In this document: positions 1-8,954 of the stretch, in pieces
Position numbering within the stretch: position 1 is the stretch's first letter
Layout: each line of letters starts with the position of its first letter
Assembly: GCA_945889015.1 (NCBI GenBank)
Contig: CAMDBL010000006.1
Coordinates: 1-49,232 of the forward strand
Source: Devosia equisanguinis
Lineage (GTDB): Bacteria; Pseudomonadota; Alphaproteobacteria; Rhizobiales; Hyphomicrobiaceae
Length of the DNA stretch: 49,232 nucleotides
Direction of reading: 5' to 3'
Notes under the pieces: model-generated
The model's input: only the letters and a program-made list of their open reading frames with translations
What the model was told of the DNA's origin: nothing
The model's database searches: none
Made by a program: the position numbers and the translations under genes

Positions 1-1041
<1,041 letters not shown>

Positions 1042-1052
1042 ATTGAAAACGG

Positions 1053-1076
1053 GATGGGGGCGAATTTACCCCCATC
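1053..1076 (+). terminator. Possible hairpin after thiC
   Basis: Twelve bases after the thiC stop, an 8-bp stem GATGGGGG/CCCCCATC encloses an 8-base AT-rich loop. It has no T-tract, so it would be a weak intrinsic terminator at best. Confidence 0.35.
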
Positions 1077-1097
1077 TCACCCGTCCAGAGCCGTACG

Positions 1098-1128
1098 AAA
1101 AACCCGCGACGCCGGAGCATCGCGGGTT
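1098..1128 (-). terminator. Rho-independent terminator of the small secreted-protein gene
   Basis: Read on the minus strand, a 9-bp perfect stem (AACCCGCGA/TCGCGGGTT) with a 10-base loop is followed by a run of T. It lies about 50 bases beyond the stop of the minus-strand gene at 1178-1354, as expected for its terminator. Confidence 0.8.
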
Positions 1129-1177
1129 CCAACTCCCTCGAGGGGAGCGAATTCATCAGACGACGTTCGAGAGCCGA

Positions 1178-1354
1178 TCAGGCCTTCGACGTGCACTTCT
1201 TGGTCTTCTTGTTGTAGTACTTCATCGTGCCGCACATGCCGGGCCTGTCCTTCTTGCCCTTGGCCTCTGCCGAGCCGGAGCTGAACACGCCGCCGACGGT
1301 CATCATCGAGCCGGCGAGGAACAGGACTGCGAGTGCAACTTTGAATACACGCAT
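1178..1354 (-). CDS. Small secreted protein with a C-terminal Cys pair
   Basis: A 58-residue protein of unknown function. I chose the ATG at 1354 over an upstream one at 1414 because AAGGAGAG sits just before it, and because the protein then begins with a clean signal peptide (MRVFKVALAVLFLAGSMM, cleavage probably after AEA). The mature peptide is about 30 residues, very Lys-rich, with two cysteines in the pattern GMCGTMKYYNKKTKKC that could form one disulfide. Short exported proteins of this look are common in Hyphomicrobiales. A perfect terminator follows it, so it is monocistronic. It is convergent with thiC. Function is unknown; an envelope or periplasmic location is inferred. Confidence 0.75.
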   Translation of the reverse strand: MRVFKVALAVLFLAGSMMTVGGVFSSGSAEAKGKKDRPGMCGTMKYYNKKTKKCTSKA

Positions 1355-1730
1355 CGCTTCTCTCCTTATGTGCCAAGGGAGGTCTAAGCGGTGGTGCACG
1401 CTGATCGGTCCCACCCTTCCCCCATTTCTGCTTTAAACAAAACACAATGTTGACGCAATCATGCGCCGCAACATGCGGTCGCTGCATGGCGGTTCGCCCC
1501 TGATTACCGTCGTGATGTGCCTTCCGCATCACATGCCCTATCGTAGCTTCCCTGATCAGGCACCCCGTCGCGAGCCCCGAGAGCACGAGCGTGCGGGTCT
1601 CCCGTGCGCTTCCGTGACTTGCTCGACGCCGTTCCGGCGGTACGATGCGCCCAACACCGGGCACGGCGACCACCATGGGCGCCGGCGCCGGGTCGCACAC
1701 CGCACACAGCACACCGAGAGGAGCGCCGCG
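1355..1730. other. Divergent intergenic region
   Basis: 376 bases between the divergently transcribed small secreted protein and the amidase. It must hold both promoters, but I could not pick convincing -35/-10 pairs. The amidase frame is open back to 1461, but the residues before 1731 look like non-coding translation. No repeat or RNA gene was seen. Confidence 0.4.
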
Positions 1731-4058
1731 ATGGCCGCAGCGAAGGACAAGAAAAAACCGTTCCGCGTCGAGGAAGCGACGATCGACGATCTGCACACAG
1801 CACTTCGCGAGGGCCGTACCACGCTGGTGGAGGTGGTGCAGCAGTATATCGCCCGCGCCCGCGCCTTCAACGGCCCGTCGAGCATGCTGATGACCAGGGA
1901 CGGCAAGCCGGTCGAAAAGGTGCCGGGCACTGTCCGGGCGACGGCACCGCTCGATTTTCCGACCGACACCGTGCCGGCCTCGAAACTCTATCCCGACCTC
2001 GACACCTACGCCGGCACACCGCTCGAGTTCGGCCGGATGGAGCCGACTGCCTCCGACCCGACCGTCTACCAGCAGTACGGCATGGTGGTCGGCATCCCGA
2101 ATGCGGGCCGCGTCAACGCGCTCGCCACGCTCAACATCCGCGGCGAGCGCTCGGTCACCTGCAAGGGTGATTTCGACCGCCATCCCTCGCAAGGCCCACT
2201 GCCACCCGGCGCGCCGCCCGTCTGCGAGTTCTTCCGCCAGCAGCCCGACGCGCTGGAGACCGCAGCCGCGATGGACGCGAAGTACGGGACAAAGCCGCCG
2301 CTCGACGAGCTGCCGCTTTACGGCGTCGTATTCTCGTTCAAGGACCCTTTCGACACCACGGACATGCGCTCCACCGGTGGCGGTGATGCGCGCTACGACA
2401 TGGATTTCCCCGCGCGCGATCACATCCTCGTCGACCAGTTGCGCAAGAAGGGCGCCATCATCTACGCCAAGGCGATCTGCACCGAGTACAACGGTCGCGC
2501 CGGCGATCCTGGCGGCCGCCACAAGCCCGACAAGGTGCTACCGTCCACGCTCGGCTTCCAGCGCTCGACCTGGGGCGGCAATCCGTCGAACCCCTACGAC
2601 ACGACCCGCTCGGCCTCGCTCGGCTCGTCGTCGGGCTCGGCGCTGTCGGTCTCGGCCAATCTCGTCATGGCGAGCCTCGGCGAGGAGACGCGCGCCTCCT
2701 GCCGCGGGCCCTCGAACCACAACGCGGTCTGCCTGATCCTGCCGCACAAGGCGATGATCGGCTTCGACGGCGGCGCGATCGGCGCCGACATCTACTGTGA
2801 CCGCACCGGCATCCACGCCCGCCGCTTCCCCGACTGCGCCAGGATTCTGGACGGCCTCAAGGACGAGGAGAACGGCTACTACGACCCGCGCGATCCCTAC
2901 ACGACCGTGCCCCGCTCCTCCGTTCTCAGCACGCCCTATGCGAGCCACGTCAAGGAGAGCGGCAAGCCCGGATCACTGAAGGGTGTGCGGCTCGGTGTCG
3001 TGCGCGAGTCGATGGTGCACGCCCCGGGCTCGATGACCGAGGTGCCGATCTGCACGGCGGCCGCCAAGGAGATCGAGCAGGTGCTGGGCAAGACGCTCGG
3101 CGCCACGCTGGTCGAGTCCGGCCACCGCTGGTGGACGCCCGATCCCGGGTGCGAGCGCATGAAGGTCGATTTCCAGACCGCGCTGTGCCGTCTCGCGCCG
3201 ATCATCATGCCGGACCTGTTCTTCCGGCTCGATGCGAACGGCGAGCCGCTCTACAAGGAGTTCGCCGCCGCGATCGAGCGCACCGAGTTCGCGCCCGGAA
3301 AATTCTTCGGCTCGGGCTCGATGACGCCGATGGACTATCTGGTCGGACTCGCCGATGGCGCCATTCCCCCTCCCGCGAATTTCGACATCGCCACGGTGCA
3401 GCAGCAGGAACTCTCCACCACCTTCCGCTTCCACATCTCGCAGTATCTCGCGCGCCGGGCGGCGGATTGGAAGGCGAAGGGGTACACGGAGAGCCTGAAC
3501 CGCTGGTCGGAGCTGAATGCGCGCTCCAAGTTCTGGGGTGACGACCAGCGCTCGGCTTTCAAGAACTGGGAGGAGACCGCCGATCCGCGCAATCCGCTGA
3601 CCGGCCGGCAGGGCGTCAACGAGCGCATCATGCTGCGGGAGCTGCTGCGCCGCGTCGACATGATGGTGATCCTGGAAAACAAGCTCGACGCCTTCGTTCG
3701 CGTGCACACGCCTTATCCCCCGGGCATCATCGGTGGCGCGGGCCAACCCGGCGTCATGCAGAACCTCGCCTGGGAGTCATTCTATGGTCCCAACGCCGGC
3801 CTGACGGAGTGTCTCATTCCAGCGGGCTACGTCGACACCGCCTACGACCCGGTGTTCAAGCTGTCGCCCGACGGCAAACGCTACGTGCCGACACCCTCCA
3901 GCGAGCCGACGAAACTGCAGGCGCCCGGACTACCGTTCAGTCTCGTGTTCCGGGTCGAGCCGGGCATGGAGCACATCTCGCTCAGGATCGCCGCCGCCTA
4001 CGAGGCAGCCAGCATGCGCCGCATTGCGCCGCCGGCATTCGCCGAGCCGCCGGCTTGA
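1731..4058 (+). CDS. Amidase-signature-family protein, extended (775 aa)
   Basis: Amidase-signature hydrolase, expected to cleave a carboxamide or related C-N bond in the cytoplasm; substrate unknown. The family Ser-cisSer-Lys triad is readable: Lys204 in VVFSFKDPF, cis-Ser299 in GSSSGS and nucleophile Ser323 in GEETRASCRGPSNHN. The 24-residue spacing between the two serines equals that in classical members. The usual D-T-G-G-S motif is replaced by TRASCRG. At 775 residues it is well above the usual 450-550. Extra sequence is present both before the catalytic Lys (residues 60-190) and in the C-terminal half. The ATG at 1731 follows GAGAGGAG; there is no signal peptide. It stands alone, with a terminator directly after it. 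Fold is confident, reaction is not. Confidence 0.85.
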   Translation: MAAAKDKKKPFRVEEATIDDLHTALREGRTTLVEVVQQYIARARAFNGPSSMLMTRDGKPVEKVPGTVRATAPLDFPTDTVPASKLYPDLDTYAGTPLEFGRMEPTASDPTVYQQYGMVVGIPNAGRVNALATLNIRGERSVTCKGDFDRHPSQGPLPPGAPPVCEFFRQQPDALETAAAMDAKYGTKPPLDELPLYGVVFSFKDPFDTTDMRSTGGGDARYDMDFPARDHILVDQLRKKGAIIYAKAICTEYNGRAGDPGGRHKPDKVLPSTLGFQRSTWGGNPSNPYDTTRSASLGSSSGSALSVSANLVMASLGEETRASCRGPSNHNAVCLILPHKAMIGFDGGAIGADIYCDRTGIHARRFPDCARILDGLKDEENGYYDPRDPYTTVPRSSVLSTPYASHVKESGKPGSLKGVRLGVVRESMVHAPGSMTEVPICTAAAKEIEQVLGKTLGATLVESGHRWWTPDPGCERMKVDFQTALCRLAPIIMPDLFFRLDANGEPLYKEFAAAIERTEFAPGKFFGSGSMTPMDYLVGLADGAIPPPANFDIATVQQQELSTTFRFHISQYLARRAADWKAKGYTESLNRWSELNARSKFWGDDQRSAFKNWEETADPRNPLTGRQGVNERIMLRELLRRVDMMVILENKLDAFVRVHTPYPPGIIGGAGQPGVMQNLAWESFYGPNAGLTECLIPAGYVDTAYDPVFKLSPDGKRYVPTPSSEPTKLQAPGLPFSLVFRVEPGMEHISLRIAAAYEAASMRRIAPPAFAEPPA

Positions 4059-4064
4059 CGATCA

Positions 4065-4096
4065 GGTGGGCCGAGTTGCGACTCGGCTCACCTTTT
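4065..4096 (+). terminator. Rho-independent terminator of the amidase gene
   Basis: A 12-bp stem with one G-T pair (GGTGGGCCGAGT/ACTCGGCTCACC), tetraloop TGCG, then TTTT. It starts 7 bases after the amidase stop codon. Confidence 0.85.
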
Positions 4097-4102
4097 CACG
4101 CA

Positions 4103-4321
4103 TCACCGCTCCGACGGCTCGCCACGAGCGCCGCGGTCGCGCTTGCCATGACTGCCCTGCACGATCGTGTTCTGCTTCGTGTTGGCGGACCGCCCCTGCT
4201 GCGCAGGATCGGCGACGCGCTCGGGCTGTTCCGGCACATCGGATGCCCCGGGTGCCGGCGTGCTGCCCGTACCCTTCGATGAGCGGTTCGCGGGCGGCAC
4301 GCGCGGCGGCTTGCTGGTCAT
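4103..4321 (-). CDS. Small polar protein with a KQNT motif, unknown function
   Basis: A 72-residue hydrophilic protein with no signal peptide or membrane segment. It begins MTSKPPRVPPANRS and contains NTKQNTIVQG near the C-terminus. I recall this pattern (PPANRS near the start, a conserved KQNT block, and P, G, Q and basic residues throughout) as a widespread but uncharacterised family of short, probably disordered alphaproteobacterial proteins. The ATG at 4321 is preceded by CGGAGATCGACC. It lies downstream of, and in the same direction as, the DUF2892 gene with 81 bases between, so cotranscription is possible. The amidase converges on it. No function can be inferred. Confidence 0.6.
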   Translation of the reverse strand: MTSKPPRVPPANRSSKGTGSTPAPGASDVPEQPERVADPAQQGRSANTKQNTIVQGSHGKRDRGARGEPSER

Positions 4322-4402
4322 GGTCGATCTCCGAGAGGTTCGGATCGATAACCATGCGCTTGCCGCTGTTGTTCCTCGCCCCGATATGCCGTGACCGGGC
4401 CG

Positions 4403-4606
4403 TCAGCGAAAGGCTTCGCCCGGTTTGACGCCGATGGCCTTCAAGATCATCGCGAGCGGACAGAAGCCCGTGAACGAGGACTGCAGGAGGTTGGCGCCGA
4501 CGAACGCGGTGAGCCACAGCCAACCCGGAGCGTGAACCTGCGAAAGAACGAGACTCGCGAGCACGACCGTGCCGGCGAAGGCGAGGACGATGCGGTCGAT
4601 CGACAT
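4403..4606 (-). CDS. DUF2892 inner-membrane protein (YgaP-type transmembrane domain)
   Basis: A 67-residue protein with two hydrophobic helices (about residues 5-22 and 27-47) and the family sequence [20 protein letters not shown], including the conserved Cys in GFCP. In E. coli YgaP this two-helix domain is fused behind a rhodanese domain; here it is a stand-alone gene. A single-domain rhodanese lies 540 bases away on the other strand. It is codirectional with the AhpD-like gene, with a 50-base gap, so the two probably share a transcript. Likely role: inner-membrane anchor or thiocyanate/sulfur handling with the separate rhodanese. The family is clear; the partnership is inference. Confidence 0.85.
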   Translation of the reverse strand: MSIDRIVLAFAGTVVLASLVLSQVHAPGWLWLTAFVGANLLQSSFTGFCPLAMILKAIGVKPGEAFR

Positions 4607-4656
4607 GATGCTTCCTCGAACGATGTTGCGTGAAAAGTGACGTCGCCGCTCGCCCG

Positions 4657-5016
4657 CTAAGCCGGCTTTGCGCCTGCCGCGAACTGGCGATAGGCCTGCA
4701 GCGCGTGGCTCGCATACATGACCGACGGTCCCGCACCCATGTAGATGGTCATCGCCAGCGTCTCCTGGATCTCGGCCTCGGTCGCGCCATGCTCGACCGC
4801 GGCCTTGACGTGGAACGCGATGCAGTCGTCACAGCGCGTGGCGATGCCGACGGCGAGGGCGATCAGCTCCTTCGTCTTGGTGTCGAGCGCCTTGGGGGCG
4901 AGCGCGGCTTGCGCGATACCGGAAAACGCCTTCATCACCTCCGGATTGCCGGAGCGCAGATCCTTCAGCATGCCGCTCAACTGCTTCGTCAGGTCGGGCC
5001 AGCTCTCTGGTGTCAT
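4657..5016 (-). CDS. AhpD-like / carboxymuconolactone decarboxylase family protein with CxxC
   Basis: A 119-residue cytosolic all-helical protein of the CMD/AhpD fold. The peroxidatic-type motif is intact: Cys62-Asp-Asp-Cys65 with His69 ([17 protein letters not shown]), which favours a thiol reductase/alkylhydroperoxidase-like role over decarboxylation. The family motif [18 protein letters not shown] follows. I started at the ATG at 5016; the open frame upstream to 5217 translates to non-conserved sequence and overlaps the rhodanese gene. It probably heads a minus-strand unit with the DUF2892 gene, and is divergent from the rhodanese across an AT-rich inverted repeat, which suggests shared control by one regulator. 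Confidence 0.88.
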   Translation of the reverse strand: MTPESWPDLTKQLSGMLKDLRSGNPEVMKAFSGIAQAALAPKALDTKTKELIALAVGIATRCDDCIAFHVKAAVEHGATEAEIQETLAMTIYMGAGPSVMYASHALQAYRQFAAGAKPA

Positions 5017-5089
5017 GTGTCGTGATCCTTGCGATCGACGCCATCCCCGACGGGATGCGGGTCGTGACTCCGATGACCCCTTATTGCAT

Positions 5090-5109
5090 ACATTTGATAT
5101 TTTGAATGT
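5090..5109. promoter_or_regulatory. AT-rich inverted repeat in the divergent promoter (putative operator)
   Basis: ACATTTGATATTTTGAATGT: 5-base outer arms (ACATT/AATGT) around an A/T-rich centre. It lies 74 bases upstream of the AhpD-like start and 40 upstream of the rhodanese start, in the only AT-rich stretch of this intergenic region. The shape recalls AT-rich sites of ArsR-family sulfur regulators such as BigR, but no such regulator is visible nearby. Confidence 0.4.
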
Positions 5110-5148
5110 GTTGAGATCGTCGCAGCAGCCATCAGGTAGGGGACGCCC

Positions 5149-5496
5149 ATGCTCGGTCTCATTCGGTCCATGCTCGGTGGCGCGCACGTCGATGCCCTCA
5201 CACCCGCGGACGTCCACGAGAGCTTGTCCCGCGGCGCGTTACATCTGGTCGACGTCAGGGAGGCCGGTGAGTGGCAGCAGATGCGGATCGCCGGCGCCGT
5301 GCACGTACCGCTGTCTCGATTGGCCCAACAGCTCGATCGCCTGCCCGCTGACAAACCGATCGTGTTCTATTGCTTGTCCGGCCGCCGCTCGGCTTCGGCG
5401 ATCTCGCTCTGCCGACGGTTTGGAATGATGCACGCCCGGCATATGGGCGGCGGACTCTCCGAATGGCGCGCTGCGGGATTGCCCGTACAGACCTAA
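5149..5496 (+). CDS. Single-domain rhodanese (sulfurtransferase)
   Basis: A 115-residue rhodanese-homology domain that transfers sulfane sulfur through an active-site persulfide. The active loop is CLSGRRS with catalytic Cys75 in IVFYCLSGRRSAS. The CH2A-like LVDVREAGEW and the C-terminal GGLSEWRAAGLPV motifs are intact. It matches the rhodanese part of YgaP, whose membrane part (DUF2892) is here encoded separately on the opposite strand. It has no signal peptide, so it is cytoplasmic. The ATG at 5149 follows AGGTAGGGGACG. It is divergent from the AhpD-like gene and probably shares its regulatory region. The sulfur donor and acceptor are unknown. Confidence 0.92.
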   Translation: MLGLIRSMLGGAHVDALTPADVHESLSRGALHLVDVREAGEWQQMRIAGAVHVPLSRLAQQLDRLPADKPIVFYCLSGRRSASAISLCRRFGMMHARHMGGGLSEWRAAGLPVQT

Positions 5497-5932
5497 CCGG
5501 GAAAGTACGATGCTCAGGCTGGGCGGACGTCGCGTAGCGTTGCAAGCAGCCGCTCGATGTCCCGGCTGTCCCAGGCGATAGATCGCCTGCTGGGGCTGAC
5601 TGCCGAGCTTTGCACACGCGCCCCTTCGTCACCCTCACCGGTCCGGTCCGGCGGCGATGGGACGGACGCTGCGAAAGTCTTAGTGGATGATTGAGTGGCC
5701 GCCGACCGACATTGAACGTATGCACACGCATATTCGGCTTATATTTCAGAACCTTGATGAACGTGAAAAGTTCCGGAACACCGCAGGCGCGCCATCAGGA
5801 CGCGGCAGACCGTCCTTGATCCGCCGCAGATCCTCACCATAAGTCTAACCGGGCTCGCGCCCGTAGTGGAAACGACCGAGGATCGCGAGAAGGCGAAGCC
5901 ACTCGGCTGAACTTTGCTGAATGGAGAGAAAG
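5497..5932. other. Intergenic region, no gene seen
   Basis: 436 bases between the rhodanese and the cytochrome c gene. Open frames here on both strands translate to Arg/Pro-rich sequence without family character. An AT-richer patch lies around 5690-5790, but no clear promoter, hairpin or RNA gene could be assigned. The cytochrome c promoter must be within it. Confidence 0.4.
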
Positions 5933-6325
5933 ATGTTCGGATTGAAGTCGGCCCTCATCGGCCTCGGTGCGCTCGCCCTGTCCGCTGGCGCCGTGATGGC
6001 GCAGGACGCCGCCGAGGGCGAGGAAGTTTTCAAGAAGTGCCGCGCCTGCCATCAGGTCGGTGAGACCGCCAAGAACGCCGTCGGCCCCAAGCTGAACGGC
6101 CTGTTCGGCCGAAAGTCCGGCACGGTCGAGGGCTTCAACTACTCCGAGTCCAACAAGAATTCGGGCGTGACCTGGGACGAGGCGACGTTCGCCAAGTACA
6201 TCGCCGATCCGAAGGCATTCATGCCCGGCAACAAGATGGCCTTCGCCGGCCTGAAGGACGAGAAGGATGTCAAGGACATCACCGCGTTCCTGAAGCAGTT
6301 CGGCGCGGACGGCAAGAAGAAGTGA
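5933..6325 (+). CDS. Periplasmic class I cytochrome c (c2/c550 type)
   Basis: A 130-residue soluble cytochrome c that carries electrons in the periplasm. The signal peptide is about residues 1-23 (cleavage near VMA-QD). Haem attachment is CRACH (Cys36, Cys39, His40) and the axial Met102 lies in GNKMAF. The internal GPKLNGLFGRKSG and the C-terminal helix DVKDITAFLKQFG are standard for the c2 family. I preferred the ATG at 5933 to the one at 5921 because GGAGAG lies 6 bases before it. It is monocistronic, with a strong terminator 42 bases downstream. The redox partner is unknown; candidates are a cytochrome bc1 complex and terminal oxidase or a dehydrogenase elsewhere in the genome. Confidence 0.95.
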   Translation: MFGLKSALIGLGALALSAGAVMAQDAAEGEEVFKKCRACHQVGETAKNAVGPKLNGLFGRKSGTVEGFNYSESNKNSGVTWDEATFAKYIADPKAFMPGNKMAFAGLKDEKDVKDITAFLKQFGADGKKK

Positions 6326-6367
6326 GCCGCACCCGGCAGGCGTGACGCCTGCCCCGCGATCATGATA

Positions 6368-6403
6368 CCCGGTGGCGGCCGCCATGCCGCCACCGGGTTT
6401 TTT
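6368..6403 (+). terminator. Rho-independent terminator of the cytochrome c gene
   Basis: A perfect 12-bp stem CCCGGTGGCGGC/GCCGCCACCGGG with a 6-base loop is followed by six T. It ends one base before the most likely start codon of hrpB. Confidence 0.93.
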
Positions 6404-6404
6404 C

Positions 6405-8885
6405 ATGCGCTTCGACGATGCCCTACCGATCGACGCCGTTTTGCCACAGATCGCCGTCGCAGTCGGGGCCGGCACGGCAGCGGTGCTCGTCGCCCCGCCC
6501 GGCGCCGGCAAGACGACCCGCGTGCCGCTGGCACTGCTCGCAGCACCCTGGCTCGCCGGCCGCAAGATCCTGCTGCTCGAGCCGAGACGCCTTGCCGCCC
6601 GCGGCGCCGCCGAGCGCATGGCCGCGACGCTCGGCGAGCGCGTCGGCGAGACGGTCGGCCTGCGCGCCCGCCTCGCCTCCAAGGTCGGCCCTCGCACACG
6701 CATCGAGGTGATCACCGAGGGCGTCTTCACTCGTCTCATTCTCGACGATCCCGCCCTCGAGGGCATCGGCGCGGTCTTGTTCGACGAGTTCCACGAACGC
6801 TCGCTCGACGCCGACCTCGGGCTTGCCCTGGCACTCGATGCGCGGGGTGGATTGCGGGATGACCTGCGCCTCCTCGTCATGTCGGCGACGCTCGACGGCG
6901 GCCGGGTCGCCGAGCTGCTCGGTGACGCGCCGCTGATCATCAGCGAGGGCCGCGCCCATCCCGTCGAGACGCGCTACCTCGGCCGCGATGCCCACGCCCG
7001 CATCGAGGACCAGATGGCGGACGCGATCGGCCGGGCGCTGCGCGCGGATTCGGGCTCGATCCTGGCGTTCCTGCCGGGACAGGGCGAGATCAACCGCCTC
7101 GCCGAGCGATTGGCCGAGCGCGTGCGCGAGCCCGACGTCGACATCACCCCCTTGTTCGGTGCGATGGACATGGCTGCGCAGGCGCGCGCCGTGGCGCCGG
7201 CCGTGTCCGGTCGCCGCAAGGTGGTGCTCGCCACCTCGATCGCGGAGACGTCGATCACCATCGAGGGCGTGCGCGTCGTCGTCGATTGCGGCCTGGCGCG
7301 CGTGCCGCGTTTCGAGCCCGATGTCGGCGTCACCCGGCTGGAGACCGTCCGCGTATCGCGCGCCGCCGCCGACCAGCGCCGTGGTCGCGCCGGCCGTACC
7401 GAGCCCGGCGTCTGCTACCGCCTGTGGGACGAGCCGCAGACCGCGAGCCTCGCCGCGTTCGCCGAGCCGGAGATCCGCAGCGCCGATCTCGCCGGATTGC
7501 TGCTCGACAGCGCCGAATGGGGTGTGGCCGATCCGTGCGCCCTCGCCTGGCTCGATCCCCCGCCCAAAGCCGCGCTCGATGCCGCCCGCGAGGAGCTGTC
7601 GGCACTCGGCGCGCTCGACGGAGGTGGCCGTATCACGCCGCTCGGCCGGCGTTTGCGCGCGCTGCCATTGCCGCCGCGGCTGGCCCGCATGATCCTGCTG
7701 GCAGCCGGGCAGGGGGCTGCGCGCGAAGCGGCCGAGATCGCGGCGGTGCTGGTCGAGCGCGGCCTGGGAGGCAACGATACCGACCTCGACGCACGGCTAC
7801 AGGGCTTCCGCCGGGACCGGTCGCGCCGGGGGGAGGATATGCGGCGGCTGGCCTGGGGTTGGGCGGGACAGGCATCCAACCCCAAACGACCGCTGACGGA
7901 CGAGAGGCCGGACACCCTCTCCACCGCCTCCTTGCTCGCGCTCGCCTACCCCGAGCGAATCGCGAAGGCGCGGGGCGCGACAGGACAGTTCCTGCTCGCC
8001 AATGGACGCGGTGCACGCCTGATGGACACCGACGCTCTGGCCAGGGCGCCGTTCCTGGTCGTGGCCGAAATGGCGGGCGCGGCCGCCGCGACGCGGATCC
8101 TGCTCGCGGCACGCACGGACGAGACCGAGGTTGAGGTGATCGCCGGCCATCGCATCCGCGCGAGCGACGAACTCTGGTTCGACAAGGACGCCGCCGCGCT
8201 GAGGTCACGGCGGGTGCGCAAGCTCGACGCCGTCACATTGTCGAGCGAGCCACGCTCTGTAATATCGACGGAGGGAACGGCGGCGGCGCTGGCGAGCGGC
8301 ATCGCGAGCCTCGGCATCGCCCGCCTGCCCTGGAGCAGGACGCAACTTCAGCTGCGCGACCGCGTCACCTTCCTGCGTGCCGCCGAAGGCGAACCGTGGC
8401 CGGATGTGTCGGATGCGGCATTGGCGGCGACGACGGAGATCTGGCTCGCGCCGTTTCTCGCCGGCAAGACCCGGCTCTCCGACATCGGTGCCGATGATCT
8501 CGCCGCCGCGCTCGACACGCTGCTGCCGTGGGACCTCAAGCGGTTGCTCGAGACGGAGGCGCCGACACACTTCGAGGCGCCGACCGGCAACCGTCACCCC
8601 ATCGACTACGAGGGTGCCGGCGCCCCGAGCCTGTCGATCCGCGTGCAGGAGCTGTTCGGGCTGAAGCAGCATCCCGCCATCGCCAACGGCAAGCTGGCGC
8701 TGACGTTGCATCTGCTGTCGCCCGCGCACCGGCCGATCCAGATCACGCGTGATCTTCCAGGGTTCTGGTCGGGCTCGTGGTCCGGCGTGAAGTCGGAGAT
8801 GAAAGGGCGCTATCCCAAGCATCCCTGGCCCGACGATCCGGCGAACGCGGCCCCCACCGCCCGCGCCAAGCCCCGCGGGACGTGA
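6405..8885 (+). CDS. hrpB: ATP-dependent helicase HrpB
   Basis: An 826-residue DEAH-box RNA helicase of the HrpB family, usual length about 800-830. Walker A is GAGKTT (residues 33-38), the DExH box is DEFH (127-130), motif III is MSAT and motif VI is QRRGRAGR. The HrpB-specific C-terminus is present, ending in EMKGRYPKHPWPDDP. In bacteria the exact substrate is unknown; in a spirochaete HrpB acts in RNA processing. I chose the ATG at 6405. In-frame GTG 6372 and ATG 6384 lie inside the preceding terminator stem. No Shine-Dalgarno precedes any of the three, so translation may be leaderless or the true start slightly internal. The promoter must overlap the cytochrome c terminator or lie within that gene. 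Confidence 0.95.
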   Translation: MRFDDALPIDAVLPQIAVAVGAGTAAVLVAPPGAGKTTRVPLALLAAPWLAGRKILLLEPRRLAARGAAERMAATLGERVGETVGLRARLASKVGPRTRIEVITEGVFTRLILDDPALEGIGAVLFDEFHERSLDADLGLALALDARGGLRDDLRLLVMSATLDGGRVAELLGDAPLIISEGRAHPVETRYLGRDAHARIEDQMADAIGRALRADSGSILAFLPGQGEINRLAERLAERVREPDVDITPLFGAMDMAAQARAVAPAVSGRRKVVLATSIAETSITIEGVRVVVDCGLARVPRFEPDVGVTRLETVRVSRAAADQRRGRAGRTEPGVCYRLWDEPQTASLAAFAEPEIRSADLAGLLLDSAEWGVADPCALAWLDPPPKAALDAAREELSALGALDGGGRITPLGRRLRALPLPPRLARMILLAAGQGAAREAAEIAAVLVERGLGGNDTDLDARLQGFRRDRSRRGEDMRRLAWGWAGQASNPKRPLTDERPDTLSTASLLALAYPERIAKARGATGQFLLANGRGARLMDTDALARAPFLVVAEMAGAAAATRILLAARTDETEVEVIAGHRIRASDELWFDKDAAALRSRRVRKLDAVTLSSEPRSVISTEGTAAALASGIASLGIARLPWSRTQLQLRDRVTFLRAAEGEPWPDVSDAALAATTEIWLAPFLAGKTRLSDIGADDLAAALDTLLPWDLKRLLETEAPTHFEAPTGNRHPIDYEGAGAPSLSIRVQELFGLKQHPAIANGKLALTLHLLSPAHRPIQITRDLPGFWSGSWSGVKSEMKGRYPKHPWPDDPANAAPTARAKPRGT

Positions 8886-8894
8886 CGCACGGAA

Positions 8895-8944
8895 ACGCCC
8901 GCCGCACGATGGCGCACGGCGGGCGTCGAACCGTCATTTTTTTT
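8895..8944. terminator. Shared terminator between hrpB and the fasciclin gene
   Basis: A 10-bp stem ACGCCCGCCG/CGGCGGGCGT with a 12-base loop lies 9 bases after the hrpB stop; eight T follow 10 bases later. On the minus strand the stem is followed by TTTCC. It sits between two convergent genes and could serve both, better for hrpB. Confidence 0.6.
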
Positions 8945-8954
8945 AGACAGCGGG

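Noticed and set aside
1120-1145. tRNA T-arm-like GGTTCCAACTCC
   Set aside because: It is part of a clear terminator stem and there is no acceptor or anticodon arm.
1077-2522. 481-codon open frame on the minus strand
   Set aside because: Antisense to the amidase and the small secreted protein; Arg/Ala/Gly-rich translation without domains, as expected in GC-rich DNA.
4062-4736. 224-codon minus-strand frame covering the DUF2892 region
   Set aside because: The DUF2892 and KQNT-motif proteins are in other frames with recognisable sequence; this one is a shadow.
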